DNA of 64,000 nt from assembly GCA_963833235.1 (NCBI GenBank), contig CAWHXG010000001.1:372001-436000 (forward strand), read 5' to 3'. Below are positions 1 through 8,972 of the stretch, one piece after another. The number at the start of each line of letters is the position of its first letter. Position 1 is the stretch's first letter. Made by a program: the position numbers and the translations under genes. Source of the DNA: CAWHXG01 sp963833235. Its GTDB lineage: Bacteria; Pseudomonadota; Alphaproteobacteria; Rhodobacterales; Rhodobacteraceae. The notes beneath the pieces are model-generated. The model was given only the letters and a program-made list of their open reading frames with translations, was not told the origin of the DNA and searched no databases.

Positions 1-104
1 GTAGGCGGCCGCGCCACACCCGTCCGCGAGGCGCCGGGCGACCCGGTCACCCGCGCCCCGGCCCTGGGCCCTCGGTCACGCGTCCCGGCCGCACGGCGCC
101 GCGA

Positions 105-887
105 TCAGATGTCGATCGAGGCCACGGCGCCGCCGTCCACCCGCCAGTTCGACCCGGTCACGAAGCTCGCGAGCTCCGAACAGAGAAGCGCGATCACCGG
201 CGCCACCTCCTCCACCCGGCCGCGGCGCTTGAGGCCCAGATAGGGCCGCTCCTCCTCGAGGAAGCTCTCGATCGCTTCGTCGCGGCTCACTCCCATCTTC
301 TCGGCGCGCTTCTCCATCATCCCGTCGGTCATCGGGGTCTTGATGAAGGCGGGCGCCACGCAGTTGACCAGCAGGCCCGCATGGGAATGCGCCAGCGACA
401 CCGATTTGCTGAACGACAGCAGCGCCGATTTCGCGGCGTTGTAGACCGTCTCGTCCGCATAGGGCTGGGCGACGTTCTCGGAAGTCACGAACACCATGCG
501 GCCCCAGCCCCGCTCGATCATCTTCGGCCCGATGCGGCGGGAGAGGCGCACGGCCGAAAGGAAATCGATGTTCAGCGCCTCCGACCAGTCGCCGTCGGTC
601 ATCTGAAGCGGGTCGCCCTTGGCGCCGGTGACCCCCGCGGCATGAACGAAGATGTCGAACCCGTCCCCGACCGTGTCGAGGAACGCCTCGACCGGCGCCG
701 TGCTGCTGAGGTCGGCGGCGACCCCGCGGACGTTGAACCGCCTGGCCACGTCGGCCACGGCGTCCTCGTCGAGATCGGTCAGCACCAGATCGCAGCCGGC
801 CTCCTGCAGGCGTTCGGCCACCGCCGTGCCCATGCCGCCCGACGCGCCGGTGATCAGCGCGCGGCGCCCCTCGATGCCCAGATCCAT
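105..887 (-). CDS. SDR family oxidoreductase
   Basis: A 260-residue short-chain dehydrogenase/reductase. The Rossmann nucleotide-binding motif TGASGGMG is at residues 13-20, and the catalytic set is visible as Ser136 (VTSEN), Tyr149 and Lys153 (YNAAK). The C-terminal end GSNWRVDGGAVASIDI is the usual SDR tail. An upstream in-frame ATG exists, but the start at 887 has a good ribosome site (GGGGAG) and places the glycine motif at the expected distance from the N-terminus. SDRs of this length reduce or oxidise alcohols and ketones with NAD(P)H. The substrate cannot be told from the sequence. It is transcribed away from the SRP RNA gene. Confidence 0.9.
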   Translation of the reverse strand: MDLGIEGRRALITGASGGMGTAVAERLQEAGCDLVLTDLDEDAVADVARRFNVRGVAADLSSTAPVEAFLDTVGDGFDIFVHAAGVTGAKGDPLQMTDGDWSEALNIDFLSAVRLSRRIGPKMIERGWGRMVFVTSENVAQPYADETVYNAAKSALLSFSKSVSLAHSHAGLLVNCVAPAFIKTPMTDGMMEKRAEKMGVSRDEAIESFLEEERPYLGLKRRGRVEEVAPVIALLCSELASFVTGSNWRVDGGAVASIDI

Positions 888-1016
888 GATCGTCTCCCCC
901 GTGATTGCTCGGCAGGGCAACGCGGACGGGGCGCTGCGGTTGCGCCCCGCCCGCGTCACGAAGGATTGCCCGCCGGCACCTTGCCATCGCGGCCTTGCGG
1001 CGCTAGATCGGCAGTC

Positions 1017-1110
1017 GAGAGGTTGGCGCGGGCAGGCGCCTCGCCAACCCGGTCAGATCCGGAAGGAAGCAGCCGTAACGAGCCCCGCTTGGGTCGTTGT
1101 CCAGCCTCTC
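1017..1110 (+). ncRNA. ffs: Signal recognition particle RNA (4.5S, small type)
   Basis: The conserved SRP RNA core GGTCAGATCCGGAAGGAAGC starts at 1051 and contains the GGAA tetraloop region and the Ffh-binding internal loop. The ends pair as one long hairpin: GAGAGGTTGG at 1017-1026 with CCAGCCTCTC at 1101-1110. The length of about 94 bases fits the bacterial small type. The RNA binds Ffh and targets membrane and secreted proteins co-translationally. Its position a little upstream of dnaX-ybaB-recR is common in related alphaproteobacteria. The exact mature ends are inferred from the pairing. Confidence 0.93.
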
Positions 1111-1411
1111 ACCCCGCGCCCGCCTTCAGCCCGGGCTTCGCCGCGAGGCAATTGGCCCGGGGGCTGCTGACTCCCCAATTTTCGCACCCTTCCCGGCAGC
1201 GTGGCCCGGTCGGATCCCTGATGCCGGACAGCCTGCCGGCTTCGGCGCCCCCGCCAGGAGCGATCCCTTTCTCCCAAAAATGGCTTGGTCTGCCCCGATT
1301 TGCCCGTGCGGTCCTTCGCCCGCCATCCCACCCGGAAGACACGGCGGCGGGAACCTTCGCGGGACCGCGACCTTGACCTGCGCGCGACAGGCAAGCCGGG
1401 AAAGGGCAGCC
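1111..1411. other. Intergenic region between SRP RNA and DUF202 gene
   Basis: About 300 bases without a supported gene. A CCCGGG...CCCGGG pair (1130-1135 and 1156-1161) followed by a short AATTTT stretch near 1178 could form a weak terminator for the SRP RNA. Nothing else is recognisable. Confidence 0.3.
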
Positions 1412-1774
1412 ATGACCGACAAGGACGCCCTGGCCCGGGCCCGCACCGATTGGGCCGAGGATCGCACGGTCCTGGCCAACGAGCGCACCTTCGCCGCCTG
1501 GATCCGCACCGGCATGGGGGCGATCGTCGTCGCGTTGGGCCTGAACGTCGTCTTCCAGCATTCCGAGCCGATCTGGCTGGGCAAGGCCGCCGCCTCGATC
1601 TTCCTGGCGATGGGGATCTTCATATTCTGGTCGGCGCGGATCCGGGCCGGGCGTACCCTCGTGCGGCTCGACCAGCACGGGACGGTGCCGCAATCCCGCT
1701 CCTCCATGACCTTCATCGCGTCGCTGCTCACGGCCGGTACGCTGGCGACCGGCCTGATCCTCTGGTCGATATAA
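1412..1774 (+). CDS. DUF202 (YidH family) inner membrane protein
   Basis: A 120-residue protein with the DUF202 pattern: a soluble N-terminus with LANERTFAAWIRTGMG (about residues 22-37), followed by three predicted membrane segments (around 35-50, 58-77 and 98-118). The RTFxAWxRTxxA-type motif is the family hallmark. The ATG at 1412 follows GGGCAGCC; longer in-frame versions run back into the intergenic region and add no hydrophobic or conserved sequence. The function of the family is unknown. It is co-directional with dnaX, 264 bases upstream, and may or may not share its transcript. Confidence 0.82.
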   Translation: MTDKDALARARTDWAEDRTVLANERTFAAWIRTGMGAIVVALGLNVVFQHSEPIWLGKAAASIFLAMGIFIFWSARIRAGRTLVRLDQHGTVPQSRSSMTFIASLLTAGTLATGLILWSI

Positions 1775-1886
1775 GGGCGCCGGGGCCGGGCCGGGCGCAA
1801 CCTTGCGCCGCGCGCGCCGAACGACGCTCTCCGTCGCCTCGCGTCGGATGGCCGGCACGCTGGCGACGGGCCGGGACCTCCTGTCG
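1732..1886 (+). repeat. Degenerate direct duplication at the 3' end of the DUF202 gene
   Basis: The 37 bases at 1732-1768, coding for the last membrane segment of the DUF202 protein, recur at 1850-1886 with 30 of 37 positions identical by eye (both contain ACGCTGGCGAC). The second copy is outside the gene. It may be a decayed partial duplication or chance similarity in GC-rich sequence. Confidence 0.35.
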
Positions 1887-2038
1887 CCACCGGGCGCCAG
1901 GGGCAAGCCGGGGAGGTTTCCCTGACCGAGGATACGCGCCACCGCCACCCCCGCCGCCCCCGCCGCGTCTGGACGCCGCCGGGCGCGCCCCCTACCCTGA
2001 GCCGACCATCCGAATCCGGCCAAGGAAACCCTTTCCGC

Positions 2039-4162
2039 GTGAGCAGCGACGAGAGCAGCGAAAGCGACACCGCGCGCGGCCCGGCGCCGCAGCCCTACCG
2101 CGTCCTCGCCCGCAAGTACCGCCCCGACACCTTCGCCGATCTCGTCGGTCAGGAGGCGATGGTCCGCACGCTGACCAACGCCTTCGCCGCCGACCGCATC
2201 GCCCAGGCCTTCATGCTCACCGGCATCCGCGGCACCGGCAAGACCACCACCGCCCGGATCATCGCCAAGGGCCTCAACTGCACCGGCCCCGATGGCACGG
2301 GCGGCCCCACGACGGCGCCCTGCGGCGCCTGCCCGCAATGCACCGCCATCGCCAAGGGCGCGCATGTGGACGTGATCGAGATGGACGGCGCCTCCAACAC
2401 CTCCGTCGACAACATCCGCGCCAACGTGCTCGACAGCGTCGGCTACGCGCCGGCCGCCTCGCGCTACAAGGTCTACATCATCGACGAGGTGCACATGCTC
2501 AGCACCGCGGCCTTCAACGCGCTTCTGAAGACGCTGGAAGAGCCGCCGGCGCATGTGAAGTTCATCTTCGCCACGACCGAGATCCGCAAGGTGCCGGTCA
2601 CCATCCTGTCGCGCTGCCAACGGTTCGACCTGCGCCGCATCGAGGCTGGAGAGATGATGGCCCTGCTCGCCCGGATCGCCGCGGCCGAGGGCGCGGCGGT
2701 CGAGCCCGAGGCGCTGGCCCTCATCGCGCGCGCCGCCGAAGGCTCTGCCGCGCGATGCGACGAGCCTGCTCGACCAGGCCATCGGCCACGGAACCGGCGC
2801 GGGGCCGACCACCGCCGAAGAGGTGCGCGCGATGATGGGCCTGGCCGACCGCGGCCGGGTGCTCGACCTCTTCGAGATGGTGATGGGCGGCGATGCCGGT
2901 GCTGCGCTGGCGGAGCTGGGCGCCCAGTACCAGGGCGGCGCCGATCCGGTGCAGGTGCTGCGCGATCTGGCCGAGGTGACCCATTGGATCAGCGTGCTGA
3001 AGGTCGCGCCGGCCTCGGCCGAAGACGCCACGATCACGCCCGATGCCCGCGCCCGCGGGCAGGAGCTGGCGCAGCGCCTCTCGCTGCGGGTGCTGGGGCG
3101 GATGTGGCAGATGGGGCTGAAGGTGCTGGCCGAGGTCGCGGCCGCCCCCGATACCCGCATGGCCGCCGAGATGGCGCTGATCCGCATGACCCACGTGGCC
3201 GACCTGCCGCCCCCCGAAGAGCTGATCCGCCGGCTGGAGGGCGAGCGCGCCGGTGGGGCCTCCGCCCGCAAGGCAGCGCCGGACCAACCGGGGCAGGTTC
3301 GGTGGCGCAGGCCGTGCCAGGGATGGCCGGGATGGCCGAGGCAGCCGCTTCTGCCCCCGCCGCCGGAACGGCGCTTGCGCCTGACCCGGCATCACCGCCC
3401 GTCGCGGCGTTCGCGGCAGGCCCGCCGCCTTCGCGGATGACCCGGCCGCATCCACGCCGGCCCGGTCCGCCCCCGTGCCCCCCCCCTCCGCCCAACCGGC
3501 GGCGGGGCGCCCGGCCCATGCGGCCCGGCGCGACCCTCTGCCGGAAGCCCGGGCCAACCACCTGGCCGCGGCCCCTGCCGCCGCCGCGCCGGCGCCCGCC
3601 CGCCCCCGCCGCGCCGGCAACGGCGGCGCCCAGGCGGCCGCCCGCCCGCTGCCGAACGCGCCCCCCGGCCCCCTCGCGCGCGTTGCCGCCTTCGAGGATG
3701 TGCTGGCGCTGATCCGGGCCAACCGCGACCTGCCGCTGCTCTTCGACGTTCGAGGCCGGGCTGCGCCTCGTCGCTTACGCGCCCGGGCGCATCGAATTCG
3801 CCCCCGGCCGCGGATGCCCTCGCCGACCTCGCCCAGCGCCTCGGCCAGAAGCTCCAGCTCTGGACCGGCGCCCGCTGGGGCGTCTCCGTCGCGGCGGACG
3901 GCGGCGCGCCCACCCGCCGCGAGGCCGCAGAGGCCGCCCGCGCCGCGCGCCGCGCCAAGGCCGCCGGGCATCCCGTCGTCGCGGCCATCCTCAAGGCCTT
4001 CCCCGGCACGCGGTCGAGCGTCGTCATCCCCCGCGCCGACCGGCAGGCCGAGGCCGAAGCCGCGGCAGCCGCGCTAGGGCCGCCCCGGACGGCGAGGATA
4101 CCGCCGAAGCGGACCCCGATTGGAACCCGTTCGAGGACGGGCCCCTTCCCCTCACGACCTGA
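2039..4162 (+). CDS. dnaX: DNA polymerase III subunits gamma/tau (frameshifted as sequenced)
   Basis: The clamp-loader ATPase. The N-terminus starts at a GTG (2039) and shows YRVLARKYRPDTFADLVGQE, Walker A GIRGTGKTT, a zinc-binding cysteine set (CGACPQC) and the DEVHM and TLEEPP motifs. The reading frame then breaks repeatedly. An extra base near 2748 moves the frame to continue with ARDATSLLDQAIGHG. Further shifts lie near 3290, 3430, 3749, 3812 and 4075. Reading through them gives a conventional tau C-terminus ending DPDWNPFEDGPLPLTT at a TGA (4160-4162), in the same frame as the start. dnaX is essential and its neighbours are intact, so the shifts are most likely sequencing errors in a very GC-rich stretch. 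No E. coli-type A6G slippery site is present. Confidence 0.9.
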
Positions 4163-4188
4163 TACCGGAAAAGCAAAGGACGACCCGC

Positions 4189-4533
4189 ATGTTCAAGGGA
4201 CTTGGCGCCATGGGCGACATGGGCAAGATGATGAAGGCCGCGCAGGAGATGCAGGGCAAGATGGCCGCCCTGCAGGAAGAGCTGCACGGCATTACGGTGG
4301 AGGGCGAGGCCGGGGCCGGCATGGTCCGCTGCACCGCCACCGCCAAGGGGGCCCTGACGGGGCTCACCATCGACCCCTCCATCTTCAGCGCAGAAGACAA
4401 GGAGATGGTCGAGGACCTGATCCTGGCCGCCGTGGCCGACGCACAGAGCCGCGCCCAGGCCCGCGCGCAGGACGAGATGCGCCGCCTGACCGAAAGCATG
4501 GGCCTGCCCGCCGACATGAAGCTGCCGTTCTGA
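4189..4533 (+). CDS. YbaB/EbfC family nucleoid-associated protein
   Basis: A 114-residue protein matching the YbaB/EbfC family in full length: MFKGLGAMGDMGKMMKAAQE at the N-terminus, a lysine/methionine-rich helix, and a C-terminal DEMRRLTESMGLPADMKLPF. Members form dimers that bind DNA without strong sequence preference. The ATG at 4189 is preceded by AAAGGA. The gene lies 26 bases after the inferred dnaX stop and is followed by recR, the order seen across many bacteria, which supports both identities. Confidence 0.93.
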   Translation: MFKGLGAMGDMGKMMKAAQEMQGKMAALQEELHGITVEGEAGAGMVRCTATAKGALTGLTIDPSIFSAEDKEMVEDLILAAVADAQSRAQARAQDEMRRLTESMGLPADMKLPF

Positions 4534-4771
4534 GCGAGCCCGGCATGGGGCGGCGCCGGCAGGGCGAAGCGGGCGCGAGGCAGCCGGAGCCGCCCTGCGC
4601 CGACCGCGTCCGGCACCCCGCAGCCGCCCGTTCGGCGATCCAGGGCCCGGCACCGCAATTTCCTGGTGCAAAGGCAGGGCTGGCGGATCGCGCGGCGGCC
4701 ATTGCGGTCGGGCGGCCCAGGGCCGCCGCCATGCACCTCGGCCCGGGATCCCAACCCGGGCGCGGCACCCC

Positions 4772-5368
4772 ATGAGCGGCCCGCCCGAGGCGGTCGAGGC
4801 GCTGATCGGCCTGATGGCGCGCCTGCCTGGGCTTGGCCCCCGCTCCGCCCGCCGGGCGGTGCTGCAGCTCATCGCCCAGCGCGGGCGGCTCCTGATGCCG
4901 CTCACCGAGGCGCTGGCCAAGGTCGCGGCGACGGTCCGCCCCTGCGTGCAATGCGGCAACCTCGCAAGCGGCGACCTCTGCCCCATCTGCGCCGATCCCC
5001 GCCGCGCCGACGGCACGCTCTGCGTGGTCGAGGACGTCGCCGACCTCTGGGCGATGGAACGCGGCGGAGCCTTTCGCGGCCGCTACCACGTGCTGGGCGG
5101 CACCCTCTCGGCGCTCGACGCCATCGGCCCCGAGGATCTGGGCCTCGCGCGCCTGGCCGAACGGGTCGCGGCGGAAGACGTGACCGAGGTGATCCTGGCG
5201 CTCGACGCCACGGTCGACGGCCAGACCACCGCCCACTACATCGCCGATATCCTGGAAGAGCGCGTGCAGGTCACCTCGCTGGCCCAGGGCGTGCCGGTCG
5301 GCGGCGAGCTCGACTATCTCGACGACGGCACCATCGGCGCGGCGCTCAGGGCGCGGCGGAAGGTGTGA
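4772..5368 (+). CDS. recR: Recombination mediator protein RecR
   Basis: 198 residues, the normal RecR length. It shows the N-terminal helix-hairpin-helix (LMARLPGLGPRSARRAVLQL, about 14-33), the four-cysteine zinc finger (C57VQC60 ... C69PIC72), and a Toprim domain starting VVEDVADLWAME with the ALDATVDGQTT segment. RecR acts with RecO (and RecF) in loading RecA onto gapped DNA. The 235 bases between ybaB and recR hold no recognisable gene. Confidence 0.95.
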   Translation: MSGPPEAVEALIGLMARLPGLGPRSARRAVLQLIAQRGRLLMPLTEALAKVAATVRPCVQCGNLASGDLCPICADPRRADGTLCVVEDVADLWAMERGGAFRGRYHVLGGTLSALDAIGPEDLGLARLAERVAAEDVTEVILALDATVDGQTTAHYIADILEERVQVTSLAQGVPVGGELDYLDDGTIGAALRARRKV

Positions 5369-5459
5369 GGGGCCGGGGCGCCGGCAACGCCCCGCAGACC
5401 CGGCACGCCACTTGAAGCGTCCGGCGGTTCCCCGGGGCGCGGCCCCACCTGAAGTCAGC

Positions 5460-5595
5460 GGCCCACGACATTGAGGGAGAGACGATCTCGCATGGGAAAG
5501 GTTTTCGTGACCCCTCCCGCAGTCGGTGGCCCATGACTATGGGGGAGAGAAAGACCATCCCGCATTGAAAAGGTCCCCGCTGATCCCTCGCACCG
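5460..5595. repeat. Two-copy imperfect tandem repeat, period about 68 bp
   Basis: Two adjacent units, 5460-5527 and 5528-5595, share GGCCCA(C/T)GAC, a GGGAGAGA-type block, an ATCTCGCAT/ATCCCGCAT block, an AAAGGT block and CCCTC. They lie between the converging recR and lipoprotein genes, and neither unit is in a convincing gene. Read on the minus strand, each unit has a short ATG-initiated frame (MRD(R/G)LSL), but no ribosome site supports translation. A small RNA pair or a decayed repeat are both possible. Confidence 0.6.
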
Positions 5596-5662
5596 TCTCC
5601 AGTCTATCTCGGGTCGAGGCCCACCTGCGTCACGCTGGACCGGCCCCGCGCGCCATAGGCAT

Positions 5663-6214
5663 CTAACGCAGCGGCGGCCAGTACGCATAGCCGCGCTGTT
5701 CCCGCCTCAGCCGCGAGATCCGCGCCGGGATCAGGGCGATATCGCTCGACAGCGCGCCGCCCGCGCCCAGCCCCTCGCGCCGGTCCATCCGCACGAACAT
5801 CAACTGCCGCTCGATGTCCCACCACTTCGCGCCGAAAGCATGTGCCGCCTCGATCCGCTCCAGCGGCACCGCGATCGAAGGCGCATCGCACACCGGGCGC
5901 AGCGCCCGGCCCGCCTTGCCCAGCGCATGGGCGTTCTGCGGCGTGCAGTAAAGCTGCAGCCCCTGCTCCCGCCCGGCCTCGTAGGCGGCCGCATCCGCGG
6001 TCTGCCCGGTCCCGGCGCAGGCTTGCGCGTAAAGCGCGAAACGTTCCGGCGCCCGGCCGTCGCGCCCGTCCTCATAGCCGGTCCGCGCCCAGTCGCCGGC
6101 CCGGCATTCCGCCTTGCCGACCGGCGCGCAGCCAGCCAGCGTCAGCGCCAGCACCGCCGCCGGACCCGCCCAGAGGCGCCCCGGCCCGCCCCTCGCCTCA
6201 AGCGTCCTTGTCAT
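5663..6214 (-). CDS. DUF2799-like lipoprotein
   Basis: 183 residues with a lipoprotein signal: a hydrophobic stretch ending in the lipobox LAGC (Cys about residue 29), followed by a secreted domain rich in Gly, Ala and Arg containing CRAGDWARTGYEDGRDG, which resembles DUF2799 proteins. It should be anchored in the envelope by its acylated cysteine. The ATG at 6214 overlaps the end of the upstream TrcR-like gene by 17 bases, so the two are probably co-transcribed. Function is unknown. Confidence 0.75.
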   Translation of the reverse strand: MTRTLEARGGPGRLWAGPAAVLALTLAGCAPVGKAECRAGDWARTGYEDGRDGRAPERFALYAQACAGTGQTADAAAYEAGREQGLQLYCTPQNAHALGKAGRALRPVCDAPSIAVPLERIEAAHAFGAKWWDIERQLMFVRMDRREGLGAGGALSSDIALIPARISRLRREQRGYAYWPPLR

Positions 6215-6989
6215 CCGCGTCGTCGTCCTCGTCGTCATCCTCGCCGGGCGCGACCTTCGGCAGGTTGAAGAGGCTGTCGGCATCCACCGGCTTGCCCTTG
6301 CGCGGCGCGTCCTCCGCATCGTCGCCAGAGCCGCCCGTCAGGCTGAACGTCTCCAGCCCCGAGATCGCCGTGGGCATCCTCTGCTCCGGCTCCATCCCCA
6401 GCGACGTCTGCGTCGACACCAGCTTGCGCCGCTCGTCGTCGGTTATGACGCCGCCCTCGCGGGCCTTCTTGGCGTTCGCCTTCTGCACCGCGTCGTCCAG
6501 TTCGGATTGCCGGCAAAGCCCCAGCGCCACCGGGTCGATCGGCTGGATGTTCTGGATGTTCCAGTGGCTCCGGTCGCGGATCGCCTGGATCGTCGGCTTC
6601 GTCGTGCCCACCAGCTTGCCGATCTGCCCGTCAGCCAGCTCCGGATGGAACCGCACCAGCCACAGGATCGCCGCCGGCCTGTCCTGCCGCTTGCTCAGCG
6701 GCGTATAGCGCGGGCCACGCCGCTTCTCCTCGCCCACGGCGGCGGCATAGAACTTCAGCTTCATCCGCCGCTCGGGGTTGGCCTCGGCCGCCTCGATCTC
6801 GGCTTGCTCCAGCTGGTTGTTGGCCACCGGGTCGAACCCCTTGACCCCGGCCGCCACGTCGCCGTCCGCGATCCCCTGCACCTCGAGCTCGTGCAGCCCG
6901 CAGAACGCCGCGATCTGCGCGAAGCTCAGCGTCGTGTTGTCCACCAGCCACACGGCTGTCGCCTTGGCCATGATCGGTTTGTCCAGCAT
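6198..6989 (-). CDS. TrcR-like (DUF1013) transcriptional regulator
   Basis: 263 residues matching the alphaproteobacterial DUF1013 family, called cell-cycle regulator TrcR in this group. Landmarks are MAKATAVWLVDNTTLSFAQI at the N-terminus, RYTPLSKRQDRPAAILWLVR, and the helix-turn-helix-like segment DGQIGKLVGTTKPTIQAIRD. The C-terminal 60 residues are acidic and probably disordered (GEDDDEDDDADDKDA). The start at 6989 has AAGGAGACG upstream; longer frames run through non-coding sequence towards the RNase gene. I infer DNA binding from the family; no target can be named. Confidence 0.85.
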   Translation of the reverse strand: MLDKPIMAKATAVWLVDNTTLSFAQIAAFCGLHELEVQGIADGDVAAGVKGFDPVANNQLEQAEIEAAEANPERRMKLKFYAAAVGEEKRRGPRYTPLSKRQDRPAAILWLVRFHPELADGQIGKLVGTTKPTIQAIRDRSHWNIQNIQPIDPVALGLCRQSELDDAVQKANAKKAREGGVITDDERRKLVSTQTSLGMEPEQRMPTAISGLETFSLTGGSGDDAEDAPRKGKPVDADSLFNLPKVAPGEDDDEDDDADDKDA

Positions 6990-7136
6990 CGCATCGTCTC
7001 CTTGTCGTCTGGCGAGGGCCCGGCGGGCACGTCTCTCCCGGGCCGGGAAAACGGTTCGCCGGGCTGGCGCGTCGCGTCGTTTTCGGGGAAGTTGCGACAG
7101 ATATAGGCCCGGATCGGTTGGGAGGAAAGACCACAA

Positions 7137-7775
7137 ATGCGCCCCATTCAGGCCCTCGCGGCCGCCGTTCTTGCTGCCGCCGCCTCCCTTGCCCCCGCCG
7201 CCGCCCAAAGCCCGGGCGACTTCGACTACTACGTGCTGTCGCTCAGCTGGTCGCCGAACTGGTGCGCGCTGGAGGGCGACGCGCGCGATGCCGCGCAATG
7301 CACGCGGCCCCTCGGCTGGAGCCTGCACGGCCTCTGGCCGCAGAACGAGCGCGGCTATCCGGCCGATTGCGCCACCGCCGCGCGCAACCCTTCCCGCAGC
7401 GACACCGCCGCCATGGCCGATATCATGGGCTCCGGCGGGCTGGCCTTCTACCAGTGGAAGAAGCACGGCCGCTGCGCCGGGCTCTCGGCGCAGGCCTACT
7501 TCGCCCTTGCCCGGCAGGCTTACGATGCCGTCGCCCGCCCGGATCTTCTGCGGCAGCTCGACCGCGAGGTGCGCCTGCCCGCCAGCGTCATCGAAGAGGC
7601 GTTCCTCGAGGCGAACCCCGGCCTCGAACCCGACATGCTCACGATCACCTGCAAGGCCGGCCGCATCCAGGAGGCGCGGGTCTGCCTGACCACCAAGCTC
7701 GAACCCCGGGTCTGCGGCGCCAACGTCCGTCGCGACTGCACGGCCACGGACGCGCTCTTTGCCCCCGTGCGCTGA
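7137..7775 (+). CDS. Ribonuclease T2 family protein
   Basis: 212 residues, secreted: an Ala-rich signal peptide (about 1-23, cleavage likely after AAAQ). Both catalytic segments of RNase T2 are present: CAS I as SLHGLWPQ (His64) and CAS II as FYQWKKHGRC (Lys109, His110). The glutamate found before Trp in CAS II of fungal members is Gln106 here. Six or more cysteines suggest disulphides in the periplasm. The ATG at 7137 follows GGAGGAAAG. The enzyme would degrade RNA outside the cytoplasm. The stop codon lies within the first unit of a 28-bp tandem array. Confidence 0.92.
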   Translation: MRPIQALAAAVLAAAASLAPAAAQSPGDFDYYVLSLSWSPNWCALEGDARDAAQCTRPLGWSLHGLWPQNERGYPADCATAARNPSRSDTAAMADIMGSGGLAFYQWKKHGRCAGLSAQAYFALARQAYDAVARPDLLRQLDREVRLPASVIEEAFLEANPGLEPDMLTITCKAGRIQEARVCLTTKLEPRVCGANVRRDCTATDALFAPVR

Positions 7776-8068
7776 CCGCACGAACACTGCCCCCGTGCGC
7801 TAACCGCACAAACTCCGCCCCCGTGCGCGGACCGCACGAACTCCGCCCCCGTGCGCGGACCGCACAAACACTGCCCCCGTGCGCTAACCGCACGAACACT
7901 GCCCCCGTACGCGGACCGCACAAACTCCGCCCCCGTGCGCTAACCGCACGAACACTGCCCCCGTACGCGGACCGCACAAACTCCGCCCCCGTGCGCTAAC
8001 CGCACGAACACTGCCCCCGTGCGCCGAGCTCATGAACCCCGCGCCGGTCAGCTGAGCGCACGGGCTCC
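7761..8068. repeat. 28-bp tandem repeat array, ten clear units plus a degenerate one
   Basis: Units begin at 7761 and every 28 bases after it (7789, 7817, 7845, 7873, 7901, 7929, 7957, 7985, 8013), each opening GCCCCCGT(G/A)CGC. A degenerate eleventh unit spans 8041-8068. Most units carry an inverted repeat, GTGCG-5 nt-CGCAC, extended to CGTGCG/CGCACG where the next base is G. Units 5+6 and 7+8 are identical 56-base pairs, so the array grew by duplicating two-unit blocks. The first unit contains the last codons and stop of the RNase T2 gene. There are no spacers, so it is not a CRISPR array, and 28 is not a multiple of three, so it is not coding. The rest of 7776-8138 holds nothing else. Confidence 0.93.
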
Positions 8069-8138
8069 CAACCCTTGCGCCGCGCGCACGAAAGGGGGGC
8101 CGCCTGCGCGAGCCCCCCCAATCGCCGATCCCGAGGGA

Positions 8139-8972
8139 TCAGTTGAACGAATAGACCACCGACAGGGCCAGCGTGTTGTCGGCCTCATCGAAGCCCGAAA
8201 GCGGCTCGCTGTCCCACTCCGAACGGTAGCTGATCCGCGTGATGAGCTGCTCGGATACCCGGAAGTTCAGGCCAAGGTCGTTGATGGCCTGGGTGTTCGC
8301 ATCCGAATACAGGACATCCGTGTCGTTGGTCAGGAAGGTCGTCGGCGTGAAGGCGTAGTGGATCCGTGAAGACGCGATGGCGCCCAGCTCGCTTTCGATG
8401 TCGCCGTCCTGGTCTTTGGTGTAGCGCAGTCCGGGGCCGGCCTGCACGCGCCACGCCAGGTCGGGCTGGTTGAAGATGCGATAGCCGGGGCCGGCGCCCA
8501 GGAACGCGTCGACCTCGAACGACGAGAACTCGTCGTATTCCGCGCGGCCCAGGCCGAAGACGTAGACCTGCGGCGTCAGGTCATAGGTGATGTCGTAGAC
8601 GGCGAAGGCGTTGTTCTCGGTCGAATCGCCGTCGTCCTCGGCATATTCCAGGGCCAGCCCGACGGACTGGTTGACCCGCCCGGCACCGAAGCGCAGGCGG
8701 CCGCCCACGGCCACGTCGACCGTGTCGGTGTTGCCGTCGGCCGCGTTCGCCGAGGCCGAGAAGCTGCCGGAGATCCCCTCGGGGAAGGCGCGGCTGCCGA
8801 AGCGGCTCTCGTCAAAGGAGCGCTCGAAGTCGTCGGCGGTGTTTTCCTGAATGTCGTCGATCCGGTCGTCCAGCGCGTCGGTCCCGGTCAGGGACGACTG
8901 CGCGACCGCCGGGACGGCCAGCAGAAGGATCAGGGCGGTCGAGGCCAGAAGGCCGGTCGTTCTCGTATTCAT
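8139..8972 (-). CDS. Outer-membrane beta-barrel protein (DUF481/YdiY-like)
   Basis: 277 residues with a signal peptide (MNTRTTGLLASTALILLLAV, cut after AQ). The mature part has alternating aromatic/hydrophobic strands typical of a small beta-barrel and ends VVYSFN, with Phe next to last. Segments such as RVQAGPGLRYTKDQDG and SYRSEWDSEPLSGFDEADN resemble the DUF481 (YdiY) salt-induced outer-membrane family. Start at 8972 is the only sensible one. Function is unknown; it probably stands alone as a transcription unit. Confidence 0.8.
   Translation of the reverse strand: MNTRTTGLLASTALILLLAVPAVAQSSLTGTDALDDRIDDIQENTADDFERSFDESRFGSRAFPEGISGSFSASANAADGNTDTVDVAVGGRLRFGAGRVNQSVGLALEYAEDDGDSTENNAFAVYDITYDLTPQVYVFGLGRAEYDEFSSFEVDAFLGAGPGYRIFNQPDLAWRVQAGPGLRYTKDQDGDIESELGAIASSRIHYAFTPTTFLTNDTDVLYSDANTQAINDLGLNFRVSEQLITRISYRSEWDSEPLSGFDEADNTLALSVVYSFN

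Noticed and set aside
1..104. The end of another gene at the left edge
   Set aside because: Too short and without a recognisable protein tail on either strand.
2248..3440. Programmed frameshifting in dnaX
   Set aside because: No slippery A-run or stimulating stem is present, and about six separate shifts are needed. Error is simpler.
7761..8068. CRISPR array
   Set aside because: The 28-bp units are directly joined with no unique spacers, and no cas gene is nearby.
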